From contig JADLZK010004585.1 of NCBI GenBank assembly GCA_015847255.1, positions 186,001 to 250,000 of the forward strand: a DNA stretch of 64,000 nucleotides. Reading direction: 5' to 3'. The stretch comes from Hyparrhenia diplandra. Taxonomy: Eukaryota > Streptophyta > Magnoliopsida > Poales > Poaceae. The translations under genes and the position numbers were made by a program. How positions within the stretch are numbered: the stretch's first letter is position 1; each line of letters begins with the position of its first letter. Shown one piece after another: positions 54,821 to 64,000 of this stretch. The notes beneath the pieces are model-generated. The model saw only the letters and a list, made by a program, of their open reading frames with translations, made no database searches and was not told where the DNA came from.

Positions 54821-56281
54821 TCAGAACGATGGTTCAGTTGCTGTAATGCTTACCGAATCATCAGCTTGCACTATTTCAACGTCATCACCGTTCCATTGGA
54901 TGAGGACTTGATGTATAGTGGATGGAACGCAACAGTTAGCATGGATCCAATCTCTTCCAAGTAATAAGCTGTAGGACCCCTTACTATCGACCACAAAGAA
55001 GGTAGTGATCAAAGTCTTTGAACCGATCATCAACTCAATGTGAACAGCTCCATGGGTATCCGAAGGATTTCCAGCAAAGTCCCTGAGCACAATGTCTGTC
55101 TTGAGTAAATCCTCCTTGGTCATCCCCAGCTTCCTGAAGGTTGTATATGGCATGATATTAATTGCAGCTCCCCCATCGACGAACATGTGAGTCAGAGGCT
55201 TCCCATTAACATATCCCTTCAGGTAAAGAGGCTTCAGATGATTGTGTTTCCTAGGCCTGTCAAACACAGCTTGTCTTGATAGAGCCAATTGTCCCAGGAG
55301 ATCAACCATCTCTTTGTTGTCAAAATCAGAATAGGCCTCTTCATCTGAATAAGCATCTTGTTCCTCTGGATCATCAGTAGCTTGCTCTGTAGGTGCTGCA
55401 AATTCTATTGGGACATAGAACACCATGCTAACATCCGCCGAAAGCCCACTTGCCGAATTCTCTTCTGCCGAATGACTGGCTTCTTGAGTTTTCTTCTTTG
55501 GGCGCCACATCTGCTTGCGTTCGGCTGTTGCTTCCTTGAGCTCCTTGTTCCTGAGACGCTGGACTCTTCTTTTCTGGCTCTTCCTTAAACCAGGAGGGCA
55601 CCATTGACCCTTCTGCCACATATACTCTTGAGGAGAGTCCATGTCATCATCAGAATCTTCCACATCAGCCCATGCTTGATCTGCAATCCTCTTACTGACG
55701 TGAGGTATGCTGTCTTTATTTTTTAAGCGCCGATCATCCTCTGGGAAGCGTGCCCCCAGTCTTTCTTGGATGGGACGGCGGTTGACTCGTGCCTGTCTGT
55801 ACCCGTGGTACTGCTCACTGCATTCAGGACAATTGTTCCTAGCAGGCAACTTCAAGCCTTCATTCCAGCAATGTCTGAAGAAAGGACAATCCCAATGAGA
55901 TTCCTCTCGTTCCTTCATGTACTCCTCCTGTTCTCGATGGTACATCTCTTCCTCATATCTCTGTTTGCTCCCGGCAAAGCTGGCGATCTCTCTACGATAT
56001 TGCTTCTCTTGCTGCCTTTGCCATTTGTTCAACAATATACGAGATGTCACCCTTGGTTTGGAGGTTTCTCCTTTTTCTGTTCGGCTGTTTGGGAACCGAA
56101 CACGCTGCTGCTGGAGCTCTGCACTAGACACTTGCCGACTAGGGTCTACCGAACCACTTTGCTTTGCCCTTTCAGAAGTCAGCACTTTCATTGGGGCTTT
56201 GCCCTTAGGATCACAGGCAGAAAACATGCACGAATCGAAAGCAATCATATTTGTAGGAAAGGGTTCCTTATCCACCTTCAT
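54821..56281 (-). CDS. Gag C-terminal / aspartic protease ORF of T2 (486 residues)
   Basis: The longest open frame in the window. It starts within Gag (MKVDKEPFPTNM), then has a basic region with Q/E-rich coiled coil (about residues 70-125). A cysteine cluster CPFFRHCWNEGLKLP...NNCPECS (about 130-157), typical of Tat-lineage Gag, follows. After an acidic linker (about 300-330) comes the aspartic protease: MFVDGGAAINIMPY with catalytic Asp near residue 369, FFVVDSKGSYSLLLGRDW, and WIHANCCVPSTIHQ. It ends at TATEPSF. In autonomous Tat elements RT would follow; here the frame stops. The protease cleaves Gag-Pol in the particle. Upstream Gag lies in other frames, so the real product would begin further right. 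The intact frame suggests fairly recent activity. Confidence 0.85.
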   Translation of the reverse strand: MKVDKEPFPTNMIAFDSCMFSACDPKGKAPMKVLTSERAKQSGSVDPSRQVSSAELQQQRVRFPNSRTEKGETSKPRVTSRILLNKWQRQQEKQYRREIASFAGSKQRYEEEMYHREQEEYMKEREESHWDCPFFRHCWNEGLKLPARNNCPECSEQYHGYRQARVNRRPIQERLGARFPEDDRRLKNKDSIPHVSKRIADQAWADVEDSDDDMDSPQEYMWQKGQWCPPGLRKSQKRRVQRLRNKELKEATAERKQMWRPKKKTQEASHSAEENSASGLSADVSMVFYVPIEFAAPTEQATDDPEEQDAYSDEEAYSDFDNKEMVDLLGQLALSRQAVFDRPRKHNHLKPLYLKGYVNGKPLTHMFVDGGAAINIMPYTTFRKLGMTKEDLLKTDIVLRDFAGNPSDTHGAVHIELMIGSKTLITTFFVVDSKGSYSLLLGRDWIHANCCVPSTIHQVLIQWNGDDVEIVQADDSVSITATEPSF

Positions 56282-57930
56282 GCTGTTGTTGAACTTGAGG
56301 AGACCCCTTTGTATAGCCCTCTCGAATCTGTTGCTTGAAGATCCCGGCGGTCGGTGATGTTGTGAGTGATCATGTCATGGAAACCGCAATACCTGCCAGT
56401 CTTGACCCAATCCGGACGCTTCATAGAGTGATTATCTGGTAGCTTGATTCGTCCCTCCTTGACCAAAAACTCAAAGAGCTTCTCGACTTGGAGACGTCGA
56501 AGTCATATGCCCCCTTGAGTGTCTTCATCATCCAACTGATTAACCCGGGACGGGCTCCTTGCCCCAAGTGAATTCGGCAGCTGCTATGTCCTCCTGGCCA
56601 TCATCTTCTTCATCTTCTTCCAGGAAGTGGTTGTATGTCTGATAAGACACGTTGCCCCCTTTCTGAAAATGAGTATCCTTCTTGATGCTCTGGAATTGAT
56701 TGGCCATGAGTGACAGACGCCTTGAGAGCTGTCCTAAGTCATCAAACTCTATGCCGGCCAGCTTCTCCCTGATGGCTGGATGCATGCCCCGAATGGCCAC
56801 AGCTGGCAATTGATGGTCTGGCAAGTTCAGTGAGTAGCATGAATTCTTCGTCTCTCTAAACCTGCGCAAGAACTCTTGTGGTGTCTCATTATACTTCTGT
56901 GTCAACCCCATCAAGTCAACGAGCTTTTTTTCATTGGACCCACTATAGAAGTATGAATGAAAATCTTATCTTCCGGATGCCCAGGTTCCAATAGAATTGG
57001 CCGGCAATGTAGCAAAACCATGTGAAAGCCGGCCCTATAAGGGATGATGAAAAGAAGCGAATCCTCCATGCTTCATCATTGGCAAGCTCCCCCAACTGAA
57101 TCAGATACCGACTGATGTGTTCGGTAGTAGAAGTATCGTCTTGTCCAGAGAACTTGGTCAAGTCGGTTGGAGGCTTCAATCTTGAAGGGAGTGCCACTCT
57201 GTTGTACCAACGGATAGGGTGATCGATACACATAGGGCCGATTCTTGGGCTTAATCCCAAATTGGTGTTGCATCATATCGGCCATCCTCGCTAGGAGTAT
57301 ATCCATATTTGAATTCTGCGGTCCATGAGACTGTCCTGACTGTCCAGCTGGCTTATACCCAGGATTTGGCATAGCATGAACTGTGGAATAGTCAACGAAC
57401 TCACGTGTAACCGGGGCCAAAGGGATTTCTCCCGCAACCCACCGGCCATTGGAGCTATTGAATACGTGTTGTATCTTTGGAGGGTTCCCCAGGTGTACCG
57501 AATGCCGCTTCTCCATGCGTCTTGGCTCGGATCCCTCGGTTTTTCGGGTGTCTTGTTCTCTCCTCCATTCACGATTTCACGACTCCTTTCTTTGGTGGTG
57601 GCTTTGGCACATGTACATATCTTGCCCCGAAAGCTCACCAAGCCGAGCCTCAAAGTGATGATCAAACTCGGGTCCAAAGCTAGCCTTCATGATGTCGCGA
57701 AAAGTGTTGAAGAACACCGTGTTGTGATTGGTCATTGCATTCCCAACGGCAGCTGCAACAATCCCTTCCATCCGACGAATTTCTTCAGGACTTTGTTCAT
57801 CTTCCTTTCTCGCCCCATCTTCCTCATCGGATATTTGCCGAGCATATCCCTTGTCATCGGACATCAATATTTTAGGAAGATCTATCTTACGGATAATTGT
57901 CTTGCTCTTTTGCTTGGAGAAGCATGACAT
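56282..57930 (-). pseudogene. gag N-terminal part of T2, frameshifted
   Basis: Tat-type Gag over several minus-strand frames. At 57,930-57,577: ILMSDDKGYARQISDEEDG and MEGIVAAAVGNAMTNHNTVF. At 57,516-57,076: MDILLARMADMMQHQFG. At 57,260-56,943: the capsid-like retrotransposon Gag domain, LTKFSGQDDTSTTEHISRYL and WRIRFFSSSLIGPAFTWF. At 56,914-56,540: ETPQEFLRRFRETKNSCYSL and MHPAIREKLAGIEFDD. At 56,466-56,290: EGRIKLPDNHSMKRPDWVK, joining the next ORF. About five frame changes are needed, with no large gap. It packages element RNA. Confidence 0.8.
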
Positions 57931-58068
57931 GCACTTTTTGCGAGAAGGTCGTGCACATATCTCTCACCATAGCCTCCAAGTCGGGGAGGCAAGTCGCTCA
58001 TCTCGAGCTGAATGGCGTTGTTCTTGTCGACTTCCTCGGGCATGTTGGCTTGACCTTGACGTGTCCCA

Positions 58069-58082
58069 GTGGCGTGCCAAAA
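58069..58082 (-). other. Primer-binding site of T2
   Basis: The minus strand reads TTTTGGCACGCCACTGGGAC next to the LTR. It is close to the TGGCACGCC(C/T)GGTGGGAC PBS of grass Tat elements. Confidence 0.7.
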
Positions 58083-58507
58083 GTGTGTAGGCACAAAAAT
58101 CCTACTTCTGCGCCGCACACACCGACAAGCCAGAATAGCTAGCTTTTACCGCCCGGGCGTCTTGAATCGATGGCGTGCGATCAATTTGACTGTTAATTGA
58201 CAAGGAGGTAAACGTGAGATGCGGAACATGCCGGTGAGACCAAGACAGTTCCGCATGTATGGCTCTAAGGCGGATGTAAAGACATTTACCTATGAAAGCT
58301 ATCTATCGATGAGTAATAAATGCATTCGGTAAGCAAATATGAAGATATGACGTGCAAACAACTACCGAATGACCATAAAAAGACATGTTCGAACAAGTAA
58401 AGTCGATCATCATGATGTGCTAATATAAAGCTCTATTACGTGGATCGAATTAATTGACAACATGGAAGAGAATAAATCATGAACATCGTAATAGATATTC
58501 ACGACAC

Positions 58508-58865
58508 ATGAAGAGGGAGCTACCCTACGTAAAACGTATACGAACCCTCAACGAAGAAGGAGCTACCGTACGTGCAGACGTATACGAACCTGCTAAGAAG
58601 AAGGAACTACCACACGTATAAATGTACACGAACCTGCTGTAAAGAAGGAACTACCACACGTATAAACGTATTACGAACCTTACGTAAAGAAGGAACTACC
58701 CACACGTATAAACGCGTACACGAACCTCTTTGTAAAGAAGGAGCTACCGTACAAATAGACGTACACGGACCTGCTACAAAGAAGGAGCTACCGTACGCAT
58801 GCACGTATACGAACCCGCGACGAAGAAGGAGCTACCGTACGTATAAACGTATACGAACCCGCAAC
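58508..58865. repeat. Minisatellite, about 44-base unit (5' LTR of T2)
   Basis: Eight units matching 50,638-50,985 in order and number, with scattered small indels. Confidence 0.9.
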
Positions 58866-59614
58866 ACGTGATACATTGAGGCATAACCGTGTTCGGCAAG
58901 CTTGCCGAATCGGGGTCCATGAAGAAGGAACTACCCTGTGTAAAAACCTATCAGATTAAACCGATCTCTAATCCACCGGATGATTAGCTCTAGATTAACC
59001 CAAAGATCTGTATCCACCGGATGACATAGTCCTGTCAAGATCTAAACACATACGAACCCACAACATGTAACAACTTAGATTGATCTAGCTCGGCTTCTAA
59101 GAACAGATAGATCTAGTGACAAGCTAATGATAAACATTGAATGAATTGATGACAACTAGATCTAACAAAAGATAAAGCCGAGACGTCTCAATCTAAGTTG
59201 GGCAAAAAGTGTGTGCAAACATAATTAAATAAATAGATCGAGCCACTTCGCAAACACGTGGTAACTTAATGAATTCATTAGATCTTGCCAAAATCTAATG
59301 AAGCCGATGACTAGCTCTAAGCCAGATCTTAGCCCACCGGATGGCTCATGATCGACAAAAGAACCCTCTTGCCCCTGATAGCTTAAATCCGCTGACGATT
59401 CTAAGCTTTGAACAAGACTTCTTGCAATAATCTAAATCCGTCGGACGATACTAGACATGGTGCAAGGTTGCCGGTACTTACAGAGGTCGGCGGGTCGATG
59501 ATTCCTCTTGCAAGATAGATCGACGACACGGCGGACTCGAAGGTGGCCGGAGCCAAGGCACGGAGCCGGGTTGTTTGTATTGAATTGGGTATATCGTTTA
59601 CAGTTGCCGGGGTC

Positions 59615-59625
59615 TTATATTTATA
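59615..59625 (-). promoter_or_regulatory. TATA box of T2 5' LTR
   Basis: TATAAATATAA on the minus strand, flanked by CCCGGG. It would drive leftward transcription of gag. Confidence 0.55.
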
Positions 59626-59957
59626 CCCGGGGCTTATTGAGTCCTAACTAGTTACGAATAATAACTAACAAAATATCTAGCTAAGATACATTGTCCTCCA
59701 AGTCTCCTCGGAGTCGTGGGAATTGTACGTGATGCGGGCCCTCGTCCTTGGATATTCTTCTTGATGCTTCACGCTTGCCGAACCATCTCGCTCGGCTCTT
59801 TCTCGGACTCGGGCTCCTCGGCCGAATAACGGCGGCTTCGAATGACATGGCACTTTGTAGCTGTCCTCTTGCTAGCCGAATGACTCCTTACCGACCGATC
59901 GTGCACCGGCCTATCGGTCATCCGGGCAGCTCTACCAAATTTTGGTGTTAACGGCAT

Positions 59958-60326
59958 GGCGGGCGTGCTACTATCCGGTCTTGTCCAGAGTTGTTGGACT
60001 CGACACCGGTCACGTCCCTTACGTCTTACCCTATATGGGAGCAGTACGGAGAGAAGCGTAGTGTACATTCACCTTTTCTTGCCGGGGAGGCCAAGGCACC
60101 TGGTCAGCCTCCGGTAGGCTTAGCTCGCCCGATGGTCCCTCCACGTGTCATCCTTTGGGCACACCGGGGTGTCTGAGGCCTTTGGCCCGTTGCTCGAGTA
60201 GGACGTTCGGCCGTCCGGGGTTGGTGAGGTCAACTTTATCCTTCCACAGGATTTGGCCCACATCATTGGGCCATCAACCTCCACCATGGACCCGCTTAAG
60301 GTACCCTGGTTTTCATATCCCCGACA
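59958..60326 (-). repeat. T1 LTR, right part
   Basis: Starts right after GGCAT and ends CATATCCCCGACA, the mirror of TGTCGGTG at 49,471. It is GC-rich and non-coding. Confidence 0.6.
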
Positions 60327-60344
60327 CGTCCTTTCTTTTATAAT

Positions 60345-62340
60345 TCCACTACAAAGTCATCATATGCTCCTAAAGAGTCCACATCTTTTATGTCACTTCC
60401 CCTTATTTCCATCGGTGATGATGTGGCTCCATCATTTGTGTCTCCACCATCCACCACTACTCTCGCACCTCCTCCGCCCATTCATGTTGCTTCTCCACCT
60501 TCCCCATCCATTATAGTCATTCCTTATCCGCCAACTCCGCCTCCTCCTCCGCCACCGCTTCCACCTCCGCCACCTCACACTTTTTCCAAACAACCTATCA
60601 CACACGTTTTCAATCATCGTCCCTCCTAGCCTTCCATCTAGTTCCCCCACCTTGGTCAACCCTGATGAGCTCGATGTTGGTGCTTCTAATAATAATATTG
60701 ATGAGTTACATATGGCTTTTGATGAGTTACATGTTGCTCCACGATATAATCTTTGAGGCCATAGTACTATTCATCCTAAAGAGAAGTATGGTTTTCCCCA
60801 TGTGCATGTTGTTGTTGATGAGCCATCCACTTATCGAGGAAGCTTTCGCATTCGGAATGGTAGCTAGCTATGTTCGTGGAACTTGCTGCCCTTGATCATC
60901 AAGGCACTTGGGATCTTGTCCCATTTCCATCGCACACGGTACCTGTTACATCTAAGTGGGTATTCAAAGTTAAGAAAAAGTCAGATGGCTCTATAGAGAG
61001 ATATAAGGCCTGCCTTGTTGCCAGAGGTTTTCAGCAGATTCAAGGTCTTGATTATGATGAGACATTTGCACCTATTGCTCATATGACAATGGTTTGTACA
61101 TTAATTAAAGTGGTACGCTTCTTCTTCTTGGCCTATATCACAAATGGATGTCAAGAATGCTTTTCTTCATGGTCATTTGATGAAGAAATTTATATGCAAC
61201 CACCCCGGTGTTGTTGCTCCTCCGGGATATGTTTGTCGTCTTCACCATGCTTTATATGGCCATAAATGGGCTCCTTGTGCTTGGCATGAGCATTTTGTAT
61301 CTGTGATTCGGGTTGCTAGTTTTCACCTAGTGTCATGATTTGGCTTTATTTATTCATTTATCACCATGTGGCCATACTTTGCTTCTTCTATATATAGATG
61401 ATATGGTAATTACGGGTAGTGATGAGGATCACATTTCTCATGCGAAGCAATAGCTTAGTGTTGAATTTCAAATGTCCGATTTGGGTCCTCTCGGTTATTT
61501 CTTAGCCATTGAGGTCAAAGCAATCTACCAAGGGATACCATCTTTGTCGGTCTAAGTCCATACAAGATCATATTGCTTGTTGAGGCATCACCGATAATCG
61601 AATGGCTACAACATCTATGGATCTTCACTTGCGGCTTTGTCCTACTAATGGTACACCACTTGAGGATCCCTCTAGATATTGGCATATTGTTGGTTGTCTT
61701 GTTTATCTCCTTTGTTACCTGGACCTAATATCGCTTTGCGGTCCATATTTTGAGTTAGTTTGTGTGCCCCTACTTTGATTCATTTTGGTCACTTACTTCA
61801 TGTGCTACGATACATACGGGGGAAATCACCTCATTGTTTATTCTATGCTCATGATTGTCCGCTTTAGCTTCATTCTTACTCAGACTCCACTTGGGCAAGT
61901 GACCTGACAGACCATCGTTCCATAATAGGGTACTATATTCTTCTTGGCTCTTCTATTGCCTGGAAATCCAAGAAACATGCTACTATATCTCGTTCTAGTA
62001 CAGAGGCCAAACTTCAAGCACTTGCCACTATTACTATAGAAATTGTATGGCTTCAATGGTTGTTGGTTGATTTTGGGGTTTCTTGTGCTACCGGCACACC
62101 TCTTCTATGTGATAACACTAGAGCCATCCAGATTGCCAATGATCCTGTGAAGCATTAACTTACAAAACATATTGGTGTTGATGCCTTCTTTACTTGGTCT
62201 CATTGTCATCAGCACACCATTGATCTCCAGTATGTGCCCTCAGAGCTGCAATTGGCTGCTAAGGCACAAACTCGAGAGCAGCATTGATTGCACTTGCTCA
62301 AACTCAATGCTTCATATCCTCCGCTTCCACCTTAAGTTTG
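60345..62340 (+). pseudogene. RT and RNase H of C2, frameshifted
   Basis: A proline-rich linker (PPTPPPPPPPLPPPPP near 60,530) precedes RT. RT pieces: STYREAFA-like near 60,830, GTWDLVPFPSHTVPVTSKWV (60,905), RGFQQIQGLDYDETFAPI (61,025), a DVKNAFLHGHL piece (61,145), HHALYGHKWAPCAW (61,245) and a catalytic YIDDM near 61,390 (usually YVDDM). RNase H pieces: SRSSTEAKLQALATIT (61,995), LLCDNTRAIQIANDPV (62,110) and LQYVPSELQLA (62,230). It ends near LPP at 62,335. Copia pol would copy element RNA. Many stops and shifts make it dead. Confidence 0.8.
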
Positions 62341-62347
62341 AAGGGGG
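62334..62347 (+). other. Polypurine tract of C2
   Basis: AGTTTGAAGGGGGT lies before TGTTAAGGCCC, typical for this copia group. Confidence 0.75.
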
Positions 62348-62454
62348 TGTTAAGGCCCATCTTCTGTAGGCCCATATGGCCCATTAGGCTCTCTATATAT
62401 ACATAGCTATTCCTCTATTGGAATTATCTTCCGAAATCCCCAAGGTTAGTAACA
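62348..62454 (+). repeat. 3' LTR fragment of C2
   Basis: Starts TGTTAAGGCCCATC and contains CTCTATATATAC (TATA-like, about 62,391-62,402). The end of the LTR is not found. Confidence 0.55.
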
Positions 62455-63566
62455 CATGCATGACGTTAGAACTATAGGCTACACAATTCACATAATAGAC
62501 ACCAAATCAAAACATTTCTTGGAGACAAACAACCCTCACTAACGAAATGTGCTAATGGTCTAGGATCCTAGCCAAACTGGCCTCATCTAATTTACTCGCA
62601 CCCAAAACCTGACTACACCCCACCACATTTATTCCCCACTAGAACCAATCCACACCAAATGCCAAACCGAACCACCGAGGTCCTCGAACCATGGTTTCAA
62701 ACCAGTTTGAGGCTAGTAGAGCCAAAGTGCTCCGATTCTTTCTAGGGTGTGTTGATGCTGATTTTGACCAACATATTCGCAAGGGCTAGATCGTCTGAGG
62801 CCACAGATAGCTTAGATATGTAGCAAAAGTTAGATCTAAATGATGAGGCTGATTAGACGCTTGTTCTTTGCTTAGATACGGTAGGGGTGCTCTAGGACCA
62901 GTAATGCCATTAAGAATGTTGATAGATCTCATCGAGAAGTGCTAGACGACAAGGGGTTGAAAAGGTTGAGGTAGAAGATAAAAAGTAAAGATAGATGTGT
63001 TTTTTATGATTTGATAGTTGGATCTATCAATCAGTCATGATTCTCTCATATAAATAGAGGGGGTGATCTTATCCTAATAAGAAACTTATTACACACAGCC
63101 TAGAAAACAGATGATGATGCATATGTGCTCCACCACATCGTTAGAAATTCCTCATGATTGATTGATATCTACTTATCTATTTTTCCCTGTAGTATCACAT
63201 CTACTATTCTATTTATATAGCCTTAGAAATATTTGTGGCCACAAGTTATTTATTACTTTACTAGTAAGAAAAAGTATCACACACTTAAGATTTTAAGAAT
63301 CAATGATGTGAAGTTAATTATTTAGAGTTCATTTGACATGTGTTGGAGAGCTATATGGCTGACTTCACAAAGAATAAGTGTTTTGATGCTTTTGGGAATT
63401 TCAAGTATAGCTTGAAATGAAGTAAACTCTAGGATCTCCATATGCATAGAAGATACAGGTAAAACTCTTTTTTCTCTGAATCATGTTAGAATTTTTTTGA
63501 GAATATTTATAGAAATGACATTATGTGTTCACCTATTAATTATTTAGTGTGAATCATATCATACTC
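62455..63566. other. Unassigned sequence
   Basis: Moderately AT-rich, with no ORF of note and no repeat shared with the rest of the window. Confidence 0.4.
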
Positions 63567-64000
63567 TGTTGAGTTGTGCAATGTAAGTAATCTCTAATCA
63601 CACTGTATGTTGTATGGTGACTCAATTCCTACTTGGACTAGGACTCAAGAGAGGTATGCTATTTGGGCTTTTAGTTCTATTAGGACATGCATGTAGAATC
63701 CTACTAGGAGTAGGACTCCTACTTGCATGTATGGAGCTTTTGGAGGGGACTATATAAACAAGGGGTAGAGGCCATAGGCATCAACCAAACCAACACAAGG
63801 GTCTCATCCAAGGCTTTTAAGCAGCAATTAGGAGCGCTCAAGAGGATTAGGCTAGATAGTTCTATCACACTAGATTCTTGTATAGGGTAAGAGTCAGTGG
63901 GTCTTAAAGGGTCAAGCAGGGTTGTGAGAGAGCGACAATCACTTGTACTCTTTTTGAGTTGTGCTAATAGAATTTGTGGTTGGCTTCGCCAAAATCCTAT
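63567..64000 (+). repeat. Candidate 5' LTR (copia-like) running off the window
   Basis: A possible LTR start TGTTGAGTTGTGCAATG is followed by inverted-repeat sequence AGGAGTAGGACTCCT (about 63,705-63,720), a TATA box TATATAAA at 63,751-63,758 and GTACTC-rich sequence near the edge. The texture is that of a grass copia LTR. The end and PBS are outside the window. Confidence 0.35.
63751..63758 (+). promoter_or_regulatory. TATA box in candidate LTR
   Basis: TATATAAA preceded by GGAGGGGAC and followed by AAGGGGTAGAGGCC, a typical plant TATA context. Confidence 0.4.

Larger units (their letters stand above)
58084..59952 (-). repeat. 5' LTR of T2
   Basis: Collinear with 50,204-52,075, with the same minisatellite. 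Sites reading CAG or CTG in the other copy often read CGG, CG or are shortened here (for example GATCTGGAAC against GATGCGGAAC). The last A of the expected ACA end is missing at 59,953. Confidence 0.9.
50204..59953 (-). mobile_element. T2: Tat-lineage element with gag-PR and two antisense spliced genes
   Basis: LTRs of about 1.87 kb lie at 50,204-52,075 and 58,084-59,952, with GGCAT at 50,200-50,204 and 59,953-59,957. The PBS (58,069-58,082) and polypurine tract (52,076-52,090) show minus orientation. Gag (57,930-56,282) and gag-protease (56,281-54,821) are present. RT, RNase H and integrase are absent. The interval 52,076-54,820 instead carries two genes on the plus strand. Non-autonomous Tat derivatives keeping gag and protease are known, and so are extra ORFs in Tat elements. 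The tandem intron-containing pair is the unusual part. Confidence 0.85.
49471..60326 (-). mobile_element. T1: 5' LTR and PBS of a Tat/RIRE2-like element, split by T2
   Basis: The LTR runs 49,471-50,204 and 59,958-60,326 (about 1.1 kb without T2). It starts TGTCGGTG and ends CCCCGACA, so the two terminal parts mirror each other although they lie 10 kb apart. The PBS on its left makes it a minus-strand 5' LTR. The internal part is lost beyond 49,049. Confidence 0.65.
60327..62454 (+). mobile_element. C2: Ale/Retrofit-like Ty1/copia remnant
   Basis: Keeps the proline-rich linker after integrase, RT, RNase H, a polypurine tract (62,334-62,347) and about 100 bases of 3' LTR (TGTTAAGGCCC from 62,348). 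Its left side is cut where T1 begins; its right side ends without a recognisable LTR end. Confidence 0.75.

Noticed and set aside
55766..56338. 190-codon plus-strand ORF opposite the T2 gag-protease ORF
   Set aside because: It overlaps a clearly coding minus-strand frame and has no recognisable domain; a shadow frame, unlike the spliced pair at 52,447-54,319.
60432..60659. Minus-strand Arg/Trp-rich ORF
   Set aside because: It is the reverse of the proline-rich linker of the C2 copia polyprotein.

Overview
The window is plant nuclear DNA, most probably from a grass. It is heterochromatin-like and built almost entirely of nested, decayed LTR retrotransposons. I see no host gene, rRNA, tRNA or CRISPR array. 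The evidence is Athila-type, Tat-type and chromovirus-like Ty3/gypsy elements, SIRE-like and Ale/Retrofit-like Ty1/copia remnants, plant-style primer-binding sites (PBS; tRNA-Asp-like, tRNA-Arg-like and initiator-Met), GT-AG introns and AATAAA signals. The grass assignment is inference from the style of the proteins.

Region 1 (1-29,283) is one minus-strand Athila-like element (A1). Its LTRs are at 132-1,849 and 27,729-29,283. Two later insertions cut its gag-protease gene into three pieces. The first is a plus-strand Athila-like element (A2, 5,239-15,895, target duplication TTGAT), which itself holds a solo LTR at 9,446-11,310. The second is a non-coding minus-strand element with about 4-kb LTRs (L1, 16,263-26,288, target duplication ACTTC). 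A1 and A2 both keep gag and protease but lack reverse transcriptase and integrase.

Region 2 (29,284-34,117) holds a 5'-truncated SIRE-like copia element: the end of pol, then a 2-kb LTR.

Region 3 (34,118-49,048) is a non-coding minus-strand Athila-like element (A3). Its 3' LTR was split by a plus-strand Athila (A4, 35,179-43,982). A4 is the only element with recognisable gag, protease, RT, RNase H and integrase, all broken. It also has a TATA-preceded extra ORF after integrase.

Region 4 (49,049-60,326) is the 5' end of a minus-strand Tat/RIRE2-like element (T1). Its LTR is split by a second Tat element (T2, 50,204-59,953, target GGCAT). T2 keeps gag and a 486-residue gag/protease ORF. Where pol should be it carries, on the opposite strand, two small intron-containing genes with coiled-coil products. 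Each has two short introns with identical phases, an upstream promoter-like stretch and an AATAAA signal. This tandem pair is the most unusual thing in the window.

Region 5 (60,327-64,000) has an Ale/Retrofit-like copia pol remnant, then unassigned sequence, then a candidate LTR promoter running off the right edge.

A technical point affects all readings. Sister LTRs of young insertions differ mainly in homopolymer length and at CAG/CTG sites. Many frameshifts here may therefore be consensus errors rather than decay.
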